Origin: Deltaproteobacteria bacterium
GTDB lineage: Bacteria > Myxococcota_A > UBA9042 > PHBI01 > JACKFB01
Direction of reading: 5' to 3'
NCBI GenBank assembly: GCA_020632695.1
Contig: JACKFB010000010.1
Location: forward strand, 164,199-228,198
DNA: 64,000 nt
The notes under the pieces are model-generated. The model was given only the letters and a program-made list of their open reading frames with translations, searched no databases and was not told the origin of the DNA. Positions 35,191-44,251 of the stretch are shown piece after piece. Position 1 is the stretch's first letter, and each line of letters starts with the position of its first letter. The position numbers were made by a program, and so were the translations under genes.

Positions 35191-37715
35191 CACGCGGCGC
35201 CGTGCGATGGAGCCTGCTCCTCCTGGTCGCCGTGGCGCTGTGGCCGGGTTGCGGCGGGGCGACCGACGCGGCGGACGTCGACGCGGCGGGCGCCGACACA
35301 GCCCTGACGGACGCCGCCGACACGGCCGTGGACGCGGCGAGCTGCGCGCCGGCCCCTCCCGCGCCGGGCACGGTCCGGGCGCGCCCGCTGGAGTGCGCGG
35401 CCGATCTCCCCCACGGGCTGCACGCCGCCGCCCTGCCCGGCGATCTGGTGCTCGAGAACGCCGTCTCCCGCTTCGTCGTGCGCGCGGGGCCGCAGGGATA
35501 CGCGCTGCCCGGGCTGCCGGGCGGCCACCTCATCGACGCGGTGCGCCTCGAGGCGGGCGTGCAGCGCGGCGCCGACAGCCTGCGGGAGCTGGCCCTCACC
35601 GCGGACTTCTGGCTGCTGGTGCCGGACCGGGTCGAGATCACCGACGACGGCTCCGAGGGCGCGGCGCGGGTGCGCGTGGAGGGGCACCTGGCCGGCTTCC
35701 CCCTCATCCAGTCGGTGCTGCCCCTGCCTGCGCCCGACGTCGACGTCGCGCACGAGTACGTGCTGGTTCCGGACAGCCCCGTGCTCGAGATCCGCACCCG
35801 CCTGAGCCCCCGCGAGGCCGGACCGGGCCCTGGGGTGCTGCTGGCGGACGTGTCGCTCTGGGGCGCGGACGTCCGCCTCTTCATCCCCGGCCTGGGCGCC
35901 GACGCGCTGCCGACCTCGGCCTCGGGCGCGGTGCTCGGGCTGACCCCCAGCCGGGCCGGCTCCGACACGCCGGCCTGCGCCATCGCCACCGAGGCGCCGC
36001 GCACGCTGGTCGACGCCTCGGGCATCAAGGCCTTCCTCTTCCCCGACACCCCTGTGCCCGCGGGCGGCGTCACCGTCGTCCGCAGGCTGGCCGTGGGCGG
36101 GACCCAGGGCACGGACCTGGCCCACGCGATGGCGGCCCTGGACCTGCCGGGAGCGCCGCCCCGCGCCCGAGCCCTGGGCGTCGTCCAGGGCGCCTTCGCC
36201 GGCCTGGAGGTGGAGGCGCTGGACGACGCGGGCCATCCGCTGACCCGCTGCGCGGTCGAGGCCGGGCGCTTCGATTGCCCGGTCCCCCAGGCCACGGCCG
36301 CGCTGGTCCCGCGCTGGCTGGGTGACGGCGACGGCGACGTGGGCCTGGGTGACCAGCGCGCGGGCGAAGCCGCCCCCTTCACGCCGGACGCCGAGACCAC
36401 CCTCACCGCCGCGCCAGCCCGCCTCGAGGTGCAGGTGGACGACCCCGTGGGCCAGCCGGTCCCCTTCCGCCTCGACGCCTGGAGCAGCGCGGGCGACGAC
36501 CGCCGCACCTTCGTCTCGGCCGACGGCGCCGCCACCTTCCTGCTGCCGCCGGGCTCCTGGCAGCTCTGGCTGCACCACGGCCCGCGCTGGTCCGAGGCCA
36601 CCGAGACCCTGACGCTCGCCCCCGGAGCCACCGCCCGCTTCGAGGCCACCCTCCGCCGCGTCGTGGACACGGGCCCCTGGGTGGCCGTCGATCTCCACGT
36701 CCACGCCGAGGACTCCACCGACAGCGAGGCCGCCAACACCCACCGCTTCGCCGCCGCGCTGGCCGAGGACCTCGTCGGCTACGTCGCCACCGACCACGAC
36801 TTCGTCACCGACGCCGCCGCCTGGCTGGGCGCCAGCGGGCTGGCCGACCGCCTCGAGGTCGCCGCCGGCGTCGAGGTCAGCACCACCGCGCTGGGCCACT
36901 TCAACGTGTGGCCGGTCGCGCCCGACCCCACGCTTGCCGGCCAGGGCGCGCCCGACTGGGACGGGCTGGACGCCCCAGGCCTGCTCGCCCGCCTGCGCGC
37001 CGCCGCCCCCACCGGCGTCGTCCAGCTCAACCACCCGCGCTTCGGTGGCGCGTCGTACTTCGACGCCATCGGGTTCGATCCCGCCACCACCGACCCGGCG
37101 CTGCTGGCCTTCGACGCGATGGAGCTCATCAACGGCATCGGCCACACCGACACGCCCGAGGTGCTGGCCGACTGGACGGGCCTGCTCGATCGCGGGCTGC
37201 GCATCACCGGGACGGGCGCCAGCGATGTCCACGGCCAGGGCGAGCCGATGGGGCTGCCCGGCACGCTGGTGCGCCCGGAGACGGACGGCGACGTGTGGGA
37301 GGCGCTGAGGGCGGGGCGCGCCGTGGCGTCGGCCGGCCCCTGGCTGACCGTCGAGCTCTCCGACGCCCAGGGCGCCACCGGCCGGATCGGCGACACCCTG
37401 GTCGCGCCCGCCGGTCCGCTGCTGCTCACCGCGGCGCTGGAGGCGCCCGACTGGTTGTCGCTCGGGCGGCTCCGGGTCCTCGTCTCGGGCGAGACGCTCC
37501 TGGACGAGGACGTGAGCGCAGAGCCGGTCGTCGACGGCCGCCGGCGCGTGATGCGGACGCTCTCGCTGCCGGCCGACGCCGACGCCTGGTGCGTCGCCGT
37601 CCACCTGCCGGGCGACACGCCGCGTCCGGGCCTGCGCCGCCCGCCCTGGGCCGTCACCAACCCCGTCTTCGTCGACGCCGACGGCGACGGCCACGTGCTC
37701 CCGAGGCCCCGCTGA
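35187..37715 (+). CDS. PHP-domain metallophosphoesterase-like lipoprotein
   Basis: 842 residues. A signal sequence (VRWSLLLLVAVALWPGC) leads to a Cys and an Asp/Ala tether. The first 450 residues are beta-rich. The C-terminal part carries PHP-like motifs: VAVDLHVHAEDSTDS, VATDHDF, AAGVEVSTTALGHFNVWP, QLNHPRFGG and GASDVHG. These His/Asp sets bind metals in PHP phosphoesterases and amidohydrolases. Homologues of this type are usually annotated as CehA/McbA family metallohydrolases. GTG at 35187 overlaps the preceding stop. It is exported and probably attached to a membrane. The substrate is unknown. Confidence 0.82.
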   Translation: MTRGAVRWSLLLLVAVALWPGCGGATDAADVDAAGADTALTDAADTAVDAASCAPAPPAPGTVRARPLECAADLPHGLHAAALPGDLVLENAVSRFVVRAGPQGYALPGLPGGHLIDAVRLEAGVQRGADSLRELALTADFWLLVPDRVEITDDGSEGAARVRVEGHLAGFPLIQSVLPLPAPDVDVAHEYVLVPDSPVLEIRTRLSPREAGPGPGVLLADVSLWGADVRLFIPGLGADALPTSASGAVLGLTPSRAGSDTPACAIATEAPRTLVDASGIKAFLFPDTPVPAGGVTVVRRLAVGGTQGTDLAHAMAALDLPGAPPRARALGVVQGAFAGLEVEALDDAGHPLTRCAVEAGRFDCPVPQATAALVPRWLGDGDGDVGLGDQRAGEAAPFTPDAETTLTAAPARLEVQVDDPVGQPVPFRLDAWSSAGDDRRTFVSADGAATFLLPPGSWQLWLHHGPRWSEATETLTLAPGATARFEATLRRVVDTGPWVAVDLHVHAEDSTDSEAANTHRFAAALAEDLVGYVATDHDFVTDAAAWLGASGLADRLEVAAGVEVSTTALGHFNVWPVAPDPTLAGQGAPDWDGLDAPGLLARLRAAAPTGVVQLNHPRFGGASYFDAIGFDPATTDPALLAFDAMELINGIGHTDTPEVLADWTGLLDRGLRITGTGASDVHGQGEPMGLPGTLVRPETDGDVWEALRAGRAVASAGPWLTVELSDAQGATGRIGDTLVAPAGPLLLTAALEAPDWLSLGRLRVLVSGETLLDEDVSAEPVVDGRRRVMRTLSLPADADAWCVAVHLPGDTPRPGLRRPPWAVTNPVFVDADGDGHVLPRPR

Positions 37716-39994
37716 TGCGCGCCACCGCCCCCCTCCACCGCGCTCGCCGCCTGGCGGCCGTGGCCCTGGCCCTGACCTGGGTGTGGACAGCGGCCGCGTC
37801 CTGCACCGACGCCCCCGCCGCGTCCCGCGACGCCGCGTCGGACGCTCCAGACGCCGACGCCGCCATCCCCGACAGCGACGCCGCCCCCCCGCCCCCGCCG
37901 GCCTGCACCACGCAGGTCGGCCCCGCCGTCGACCTGGTCCGGCGCGCCCGCCTCCACGCCAGCGCCACCCGCGCGCCGCTGGTCCCCCCCTGGCCTCGCG
38001 AGGACCGGGACGCCATCGCCACCGTGCGTGACGACGACCCCACCACCGGCTGGCGCGTGCCGGTGGACCGGCCGGCGGTCGTGACCCTGGACCTGGCGCC
38101 GCTCCTGGGCCACGCCCTCTCCCTCGACCGCCTGGAGCTGGACTTCGCCACGCCCGCGCCAGCCACCGTCGAAGCCCGCCTCTTCGCGTCGTGCGGCGGC
38201 GCTCCGGTCGGTGCAGCGCGGGTGCTCCCGCCGGACGGCGTGCTGCCGCTCGACGGCGTCTGCGCCGCCTGCATCGAGCTGACGGTGGTGGCGGCCGAGG
38301 CCACCACCTTGAACGCGATCCGCCTGCTCAGCCGCGACGCCGCCATCCCGGCCGAGCCCCCGGAGCCTGCGCCCGCGGCGACCACGGACCGCGGCGCCGG
38401 CGTCGTCGAGGGCTTCTACGGCGTGCCGTGGAGCTTCGCCGAGCGGCGTCGCATGCTGGCCACCCTGGCGCACCTGGGGCTGGGCACCTGCCTGTACGCG
38501 CCGAAGGAGGACCCGCTCCACCGCGCGCGCTGGCGCGAGCCCTACCCCGCCGAGTTCGTCTCGGCGCTGGGCGAGCTGGCGAGCTACGGCGCCAGCCTGG
38601 GCGTCGACGTCGTGTTCGGCATCAGCCCCTTCCTCGACCTGGACCCGGATGACGCCGCCGACCTGGCCGCGCTGGACGGCAAGCTCGGCTCGCTGGCCGC
38701 CGCCGGGCTGCGCCACTTCGCCATCCTTGCCGACGACATCGAGGTGGACGCGACCCTCGAGGTGGACGCCGCGCTGGGCGAGGCCCAGGTCGCCACCGTC
38801 CTGCACGCCCTGGGCGCGCTGCGGGCGAGCTGGCCGGACGCCACCCTGCGCTTCGTCCCCACCGTCTACAGTGACCAGCGCCGCCTCAGCTTCCCCGACG
38901 GCGACGGCTACCTGGAGGCCCTGGCGGAGCTGCCCGCCGACGTGCCCTGGCTTTGGACCGGCCCCGACACCGGCAACGCCACGCTGGAGCCGGCGGATCT
39001 GGAGGCCGCCATCGCGCTGGTCGGCCGCCCGCCGATGATCTGGGACAACCTGTGGGCCAACGACGGCGGCGACGGCTTCTTCGGCCGCGTGCTGCTCGGG
39101 GCCTACGCCGGGCGTGCTCCGGGGCTGCGCGCGGCCACGGACGGCATCGTGCAGAACCCGCTGATGCAGGGCGGGCTGGCCCGGCTGGTGGTCGGCACCT
39201 TCGGCGCGGCGCTGGCCGGGGTCGCCGACTCGGAGCTGCGCGCCCGCGCGGCCCAGGTCGAGGCGCTGCGCTCGCCCGACACCGCCGTCGCCGACGAGGC
39301 GCTGCTGCTCGCCGTGATGCGCACCTTCGACGCCGTCCACGACCAGGACCCGGGGCACCACGCCTTCGAGCGGGCCGTGGCCGACCTGGCCGCGGCCCTG
39401 CAAGGCGGCGCTCCCGTCGACCTCGCGGCCGCCATGGCCGCGGCGCTGCCGCTGCTGGTCGAGCTGGCCACCCTCGAGACGAGGGCCTGGCACAGCGGGC
39501 TGGCCACCGAGCTGGTCGACGAGCTGGACTTCCCGCTGGACAAGCCCCGCGCCGAAGCCGAGCGCGCCCTGGCGGCCTTGTCGCTGCTCGCCGCCCGGGG
39601 CTCGGGCCTGCCGACCGCCGCCGCCGAGGGCGCGCTGGCCGAGGCCGAGGAGCGCTCGAGCAAGAGCCGCTTCGTCTTCTCGCCGGATGCCACCGACCCG
39701 CTGGCCGACCGGGCCCGAGACGCGGCCGCGCCCTCGCCGCTGACCGCGCTGGCGCCGTTGGACCCGCCGACGCTCCCCTGCCAGAGCGGCGAGGCCTTCG
39801 TCTTCCAGCCGGCCCTCGGCCCCGGCGCGCATCTGGCCGCCGCCGGCCCGCCCGGGCTGCGCGTCGAGGGCTCGACGCTGCGCTTCACGCCCCGCCACGC
39901 GGGCCGCTTCGTCGTGCACATCGCCGCCTGGAGCGACGCTCCGGTCGCCTTCGCGGAGGGCCGCTTCACCGTCGTCTGTGAGGAGGCGCCGTGA
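37715..39994 (+). CDS. GH84 beta-N-acetylglucosaminidase with discoidin-like N-terminus
   Basis: 759 residues. An export signal ends near AAASC, followed by an Asp/Ala/Pro tether. Residues about 70-210 look like an F5/8C (CBM32-like) domain (DDDPTTGWRVPVDRPAVVTLDL). The catalytic GH84 domain starts at RGAGVVEGFYGVPWSFAERRRML, continues with LGTCLYAPKEDPLHRARWREPYP and carries the paired catalytic aspartates D340/D341 (FAILADDIEVD). Then PTVYSD, WTGPDTGNATL and DNLWAND. GH84 enzymes hydrolyse terminal beta-GlcNAc by substrate-assisted catalysis, as in NagJ or O-GlcNAcase. ATG 37715 shares a base with the preceding stop. Probably secreted and used on peptidoglycan, chitin or glycoproteins. Confidence 0.88.
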   Translation: MRATAPLHRARRLAAVALALTWVWTAAASCTDAPAASRDAASDAPDADAAIPDSDAAPPPPPACTTQVGPAVDLVRRARLHASATRAPLVPPWPREDRDAIATVRDDDPTTGWRVPVDRPAVVTLDLAPLLGHALSLDRLELDFATPAPATVEARLFASCGGAPVGAARVLPPDGVLPLDGVCAACIELTVVAAEATTLNAIRLLSRDAAIPAEPPEPAPAATTDRGAGVVEGFYGVPWSFAERRRMLATLAHLGLGTCLYAPKEDPLHRARWREPYPAEFVSALGELASYGASLGVDVVFGISPFLDLDPDDAADLAALDGKLGSLAAAGLRHFAILADDIEVDATLEVDAALGEAQVATVLHALGALRASWPDATLRFVPTVYSDQRRLSFPDGDGYLEALAELPADVPWLWTGPDTGNATLEPADLEAAIALVGRPPMIWDNLWANDGGDGFFGRVLLGAYAGRAPGLRAATDGIVQNPLMQGGLARLVVGTFGAALAGVADSELRARAAQVEALRSPDTAVADEALLLAVMRTFDAVHDQDPGHHAFERAVADLAAALQGGAPVDLAAAMAAALPLLVELATLETRAWHSGLATELVDELDFPLDKPRAEAERALAALSLLAARGSGLPTAAAEGALAEAEERSSKSRFVFSPDATDPLADRARDAAAPSPLTALAPLDPPTLPCQSGEAFVFQPALGPGAHLAAAGPPGLRVEGSTLRFTPRHAGRFVVHIAAWSDAPVAFAEGRFTVVCEEAP

Positions 39995-40923
39995 GCGGCC
40001 CCCGCATCGCGCTGGTGACCCAGCGCGCGCTCCCCGATTGGGAGCGCGACGATCTGCCGCTGGCCGATGTGCTGCGCGACCGCGGCGCCGAGGTGGCCCA
40101 GCCGGTGTGGGACGACCCGGCCGTCGACTGGTCCGGCTTCGACCTGGCCCTGGTGCGCACCGCCTGGGACTACGCGCCGCGGCGCGACGCCTTCGTCGCC
40201 TGGGCCGAGCGCGCCGCCCGGGCCACGCGCCTGCACAACCCGCCGGCGGTGCTGCGCTGGAACACCGACAAGGCCTACCTGCTCGAGCTGGCCCGCGCCG
40301 GCGCGCCGCTTCTGCCCACCCTCTGGCTGGAGCGCGGCAGCGCGCCCGATCTCGTCGCGCTGCTCGCCGACCGGCCGTGGCCGCGCGCCTTCCTCAAGCC
40401 CGCCTTCGGCAACGCCGCCGACGGCACCCTGCGCTTCACCACCGATCGCCCTGGCCTGGCCTTGGCCACGGCCCACGTCGCGGACCTCCTGCCGCGCACC
40501 GCCATGCTGCTCCAGCCCTACGAGGAGTCCGTCGAGCGCGAGGGTGAGCTGTCGATGATCTTCATCGAGGGCGCCATCTCCCACGCCGTCCGGAAGCTCC
40601 CGGTGGCCGGCGACTACCGCGTGCAGGACGACCACGGCGCCACCGACGCGCCCTACGCGCCCTCCCAGGTCGAGCTGGCCACTGCCCGCCGCTTGCTCGC
40701 CCTGGCCGGCGAGCGGCTGGGCCTCGAGGCGCCGCTGCTCTACGCCCGCGTCGACTTCCTGCGCGGCCCGGGCGGGGCGCTCTGCCTCAACGAGCTGGAG
40801 CTGGTCGAGCCGAGCCTCTTCTTCCGCCACGCCCCCGCCGCAGCCCCGCGCTTCGCCGACGCCATCCTGGCCCGAGCGCGGGCGCCGCGGCCGTCAGGCG
40901 CGCTCAGGGCGAGAGCGGGGTGA
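39991..40923 (+). CDS. ATP-grasp fold protein
   Basis: 310 residues. The N-terminal preATP-grasp part (RIALVTQRALPDWERDDLPLADVLRDRGAEV, then LVRTAWDY) is followed by an ATP-grasp core: WNTDKAYLLELARAG, FLKPAFGNAADGT, LQPYEESVEREGELSMIFIEG and a late YARVDFLRGPGGALCLNELELVEPSLFF, which holds the metal-binding Glu and Asn. It resembles the RimK/glutathione-synthetase-like group that ligates amino acids or peptides. GTG 39991 overlaps the GH84 stop by four bases. Cytosolic; acceptor unknown. Confidence 0.85.
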   Translation: MSGPRIALVTQRALPDWERDDLPLADVLRDRGAEVAQPVWDDPAVDWSGFDLALVRTAWDYAPRRDAFVAWAERAARATRLHNPPAVLRWNTDKAYLLELARAGAPLLPTLWLERGSAPDLVALLADRPWPRAFLKPAFGNAADGTLRFTTDRPGLALATAHVADLLPRTAMLLQPYEESVEREGELSMIFIEGAISHAVRKLPVAGDYRVQDDHGATDAPYAPSQVELATARRLLALAGERLGLEAPLLYARVDFLRGPGGALCLNELELVEPSLFFRHAPAAAPRFADAILARARAPRPSGALRARAG

Positions 40924-40969
40924 CCTCGGCGCGCCCGGGACCGCCTCGCCCCTGCCCCGTGGTCGCCGC

Positions 40970-41755
40970 TCAGCCCACCCAGCCCTCGACCTGCTGGTAG
41001 ATGAGCGGGAGCACCTGGTCGACGAAGCGCTCCAGGTCGGACTCGGACACGACCACCACCTCGAGCGCCAGCCTGCCCACCTCCTGGCGCATCGCGTCCA
41101 GCGCCACCAGGTCGGTGGGGTCGGTCATGGCGACGATGACGCGCGAGTCGTCGCGATGCACCGGGAGCGCCTTGTAGTGCTTGATGAAGCGCGGCGTGAA
41201 CGCGCTGACCGCCCGCGGCTGCACCGGGAAGGTGGCCAGCTTCACGAAGCGGTAGGTGTCGCGCTCGCCGTCCTCGTAGAGCCACTGCGCCAGGCTCTGG
41301 CTGAGCGCCACCGCGACCGGGTGGAAGCGGTCCATCAGCACCTGGAACTCGGTGGCCCCGACCTTGAGCAGGCTGCAGTCGGTGCGCGCCCGGACCGTCG
41401 CCGCGCGGAGCTGCCCGGTCAGGAAGGCCACCTCGCCGAAGCAGGCGCCCGTGGTGAGCCGCCGCAGCAAGGACTCCGAGCCGGTGCGGGTGTCCACGGC
41501 GAAGACCTCGGCCACCCCCTCCTCGAGCACGTACATCGCGTCGGCCTTCTCGCCGTGCTGTATCAGCACCTCGCCACCGGAGATCTGCACGAACTCGGTC
41601 ACCCGGGCGATGCGCTCGAGGATCGGCACGGCCAGCGCGTGGAAGTAGCGCGAGTGCAGCAGCAGGCTCACCTTGCGCTTCGTCGCGGGATCGTCCACTT
41701 CGGGCGGCGCGGGGGCCTCGGGCTCGTTGGGATCGTTCGTGTCCACGGCGGTCAC
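40970..41755 (-). CDS. Cyclic-nucleotide-binding domain fused to MshEN/T2SSE-N-like domain
   Basis: 261 residues. A CRP-like cyclic-nucleotide-binding domain (about 30-150) contains EVLIQHGEKADAMYVLEEGVAEVFAV, LTTGACFGEVAFLTGQLRAATVRARTDCSLLKV, with the phosphate-binding FGEVAFLTGQLRAATV cassette. It is followed by a domain like the N-terminus of type II/IV secretion ATPases (FIKHYKALPVHRDDSRVIVAMTDPTDLVALDAMRQEVG). There is no DNA-binding domain. Start GTG 41755. It is divergent from a class III cyclase, suggesting a matched producer and receptor. The second domain type binds c-di-GMP in some proteins; the binding motif is not clear here. Confidence 0.85.
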   Translation of the reverse strand: MTAVDTNDPNEPEAPAPPEVDDPATKRKVSLLLHSRYFHALAVPILERIARVTEFVQISGGEVLIQHGEKADAMYVLEEGVAEVFAVDTRTGSESLLRRLTTGACFGEVAFLTGQLRAATVRARTDCSLLKVGATEFQVLMDRFHPVAVALSQSLAQWLYEDGERDTYRFVKLATFPVQPRAVSAFTPRFIKHYKALPVHRDDSRVIVAMTDPTDLVALDAMRQEVGRLALEVVVVSESDLERFVDQVLPLIYQQVEGWVG

Positions 41756-41929
41756 CTGTCACGGCTGAGGAACTGAGGGAGCGCGCCCGGTGCTGGGCGG
41801 GCGCGAGCCGTTCCGCTCTCGCCTCCGTCTGGCGTCGCTCGTGCCCCGATGGTGGCACGGCCGCCCGGGAGCCGCCAAGCGTCCGCTCGGCCCTTGCCCC
41901 ACCCGGGCACCCTGCTACCCTGCGCGGCG
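41756..41929. promoter_or_regulatory. Divergent promoter region between cNMP receptor and cyclase
   Basis: 174 bases separate the two divergent starts, so both promoters should lie here. CGCGCCC (41782-41788) can pair with GGGCGCG (41799-41805), and CGTGCC with GGCACG around a loop near 41839-41858. I cannot identify convincing -35/-10 boxes in this GC-rich sequence. Confidence 0.4.
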
Positions 41930-44221
41930 ATGAGCAGTGCGCCCGATTCACCAGGGGCTGCCACGCGAAGACGCAGGTGGTCGTTCCGTACCTTGCTGAT
42001 GGCCGCCGTGACGGCTCAGGTCGTCGGGGTGTGCGCGCTGGTCGGCTGGCTCTCGTTCCGTAACGGCGAGGCGGCCGTGCGCGAGCTGTCGAACCGGTAC
42101 ATCCACGAGCTGACCCTGCGCATCTACGAGCGCCTGCACTCCTACGTGAGCGCGCCGGTGCGGGTCATCGAGGCCGACGCCCACGCCATGCGCAGCGGGC
42201 GCCTGGACCTGGAGGACCTGGACGCACTGGCGCAGCACTTCTGGCTGCAGATGCGCACCGACCCCACTCTGGGATATCTGAGCTTCGGCCGGGACGATGG
42301 CGCCTTCATCGGCGTCCAGCGCGTGGCCGGGGGGCGGCTGGTGCTGGAGACGGCCGACGGCGGGCCGGGCTCGGCCATGCGCTCCTACGCCCTCGACGAG
42401 GCCGGCCGCCGGGGCGCGCTGATCCGCTCGACACCCGGCTACGACCCGAGGAAGCGGCCCTGGTACGTGGCGGCGACCCGGGCGGACCGCGCCACCTGGA
42501 GCGATCTCTACGCCTCCTTCAGCGCGCCGGACACGACCTTCATCACCGCGGTCGTCCGCATCAGCGACCCCTACGGCCGCGTCCGCGGCGTCCTGGGCGC
42601 CGACCTGATCGTCTCGCAGCTCAACGCCTACCTCCGGGCGCTGACCCGCCACCACCCCGCGGACGTGGTCATCATCGACTCGGAGCGGCGGCTGGTCGCC
42701 ACCTCGGTCGAGACGCCGACGGTGCGGGTGGGCCCCGACGGCGCCCTGCAGCGCATCGCGGCCGGCGAGGTCGAGGACGCCCGCCTGCGCGGCGCGCTCA
42801 GCACCCTGGAGGCCCTGCAGGCGTCGAGCGGCGAGCGCGTCGACGACATGCAGGGGACGCTGGAGACCGACGACCGCGCCCTGGTGGTGGAGCTGTCGGC
42901 CCTGCGCGACGCGCGCGCGCTGGACTGGAGCATCGTCGCGCTGGTGCCCGAGTCCGCCTTCATGGCCCACATCGACCAGACCACCCGCATCACGCTGGTG
43001 CTGTGCCTGGGCGCGGTGCTGCTGGGGATCCTGGTCGCCTTCTTCGTCAGTCGCCGCATCGCCGCGCCGCTGCGCGCGCTGGCCCGCAAGGCCCGGCGCA
43101 TCCACGAGGGCGATCTGGACGTGACCTTCGAGCCCGACACCGAGGACGAGATCGGCGAGCTCAACGCCACCATGGCCGAGATGGTGGTCGGGATGCGGGA
43201 CCGGGACTTCATCCGGGCGGCCTTCGGGCGCTACGTCTCGCCGGAGCTGGTCGACCGCTTCATCGCCGACCCGTCGAGCCTGGCGCTGGGCGGCCAGCTG
43301 GTGCGCGTCACGCTGCTGATGAGCGATCTGCGTGGCTTCACGCGCCTCAGCGAGCAGCTCGCCCCGCAGGCGATGGTGCGGCTGCTCAACGACTATCTGG
43401 GCGCCATGACCGAGGTGATCCGCGAGCACCGCGGGACCATCATCGAGTTCATCGGGGACGCCATCCTGGTGGTGTTCGGCGCGCCGCTCCGCGCCGAGGA
43501 CGACGCCGTGCGCGCCGTGCGCTGCGCCGTGTCGATGGAGCTGCGGCTGCGCGAGCTCAACGCGATGAGCGCCGAGCAGGGCCGGCCGGAGCTCTCCATG
43601 GGCATCGGGCTGCACACGGGCGACGTGGTCGCGGGCAACATCGGCAGCGCCCAGCAGGCCAAGTACGGCGTCGTGGGCGAGGCGGTCAACCTGACGGCGC
43701 GCATCGAGTCCCTGACCCTGGGGACGCAGATCATCATGAGCGAGGACCTGCGGCGGGTCGTGGGCGACGCCGTCGTGACCGGGGCCCACCGGGTGGTGCG
43801 GGTCAAGGGCATCAGCCAGGCGCAGTCGATCTGGAACGTGCGCGGGGTGGCCGGCGACCCGCCGCTGGACCTGGGCGCGCCGCCCGAGCTGGAGCCCGTC
43901 CCGGCCGAGCTGGCCATCGACGTGCACCGCCTGGACCGGCACATCGTGCTTGAGCAGCCGGTGCGGGGGCGGGTGACCGCGCTGGTGCTGGGGGGGCTGC
44001 TGGTCGAGTTGCCCGAGCGCCTCGACCTGCTCTCGCGGGTGGAGCTGCGCATGGAGCTGACGCCGGGGCGGCGGACCCAGGGCGCGTACGGCAGCGTGCA
44101 GGACTGCGTCGCCTCGCGCGACGCCGGACGCTTCCGGATACACATCGCCTTCACCACGCTGGAGGACGCTGACCGCGAGGCCATCGACGCGCTCCGCCAG
44201 CGGCCGCGCCGGGCCCGCTGA
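41930..44221 (+). CDS. dCache-HAMP class III nucleotidyl cyclase with C-terminal PilZ-like domain
   Basis: 763 residues. Membrane helix about 25-45, periplasmic Cache-type sensor about 50-340 (STPGYDPRKRPWYVAA), second helix (LVLCLGAVLLGILVAFFVSRRI), HAMP, then a class III cyclase. Metal aspartates are D466 (MSDLRGFTRLSE) and D510 (FIGDAILVVFGAP), and the transition-state Asn/Arg are in AVNLTARIESL. The substrate-selecting positions are E506 (IIEFIGD, usually Lys in adenylate cyclases) and G580 (KYGVVG), so guanylate specificity is possible. A PilZ-like domain of about 100 residues ends the protein. Start ATG 41930. It is divergent from a cyclic-nucleotide receptor. Confidence 0.88.
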   Translation: MSSAPDSPGAATRRRRWSFRTLLMAAVTAQVVGVCALVGWLSFRNGEAAVRELSNRYIHELTLRIYERLHSYVSAPVRVIEADAHAMRSGRLDLEDLDALAQHFWLQMRTDPTLGYLSFGRDDGAFIGVQRVAGGRLVLETADGGPGSAMRSYALDEAGRRGALIRSTPGYDPRKRPWYVAATRADRATWSDLYASFSAPDTTFITAVVRISDPYGRVRGVLGADLIVSQLNAYLRALTRHHPADVVIIDSERRLVATSVETPTVRVGPDGALQRIAAGEVEDARLRGALSTLEALQASSGERVDDMQGTLETDDRALVVELSALRDARALDWSIVALVPESAFMAHIDQTTRITLVLCLGAVLLGILVAFFVSRRIAAPLRALARKARRIHEGDLDVTFEPDTEDEIGELNATMAEMVVGMRDRDFIRAAFGRYVSPELVDRFIADPSSLALGGQLVRVTLLMSDLRGFTRLSEQLAPQAMVRLLNDYLGAMTEVIREHRGTIIEFIGDAILVVFGAPLRAEDDAVRAVRCAVSMELRLRELNAMSAEQGRPELSMGIGLHTGDVVAGNIGSAQQAKYGVVGEAVNLTARIESLTLGTQIIMSEDLRRVVGDAVVTGAHRVVRVKGISQAQSIWNVRGVAGDPPLDLGAPPELEPVPAELAIDVHRLDRHIVLEQPVRGRVTALVLGGLLVELPERLDLLSRVELRMELTPGRRTQGAYGSVQDCVASRDAGRFRIHIAFTTLEDADREAIDALRQRPRRAR

Positions 44222-44251
44222 GCGCCGGCCCCCCGGAGGCGTGGCCCCGGC

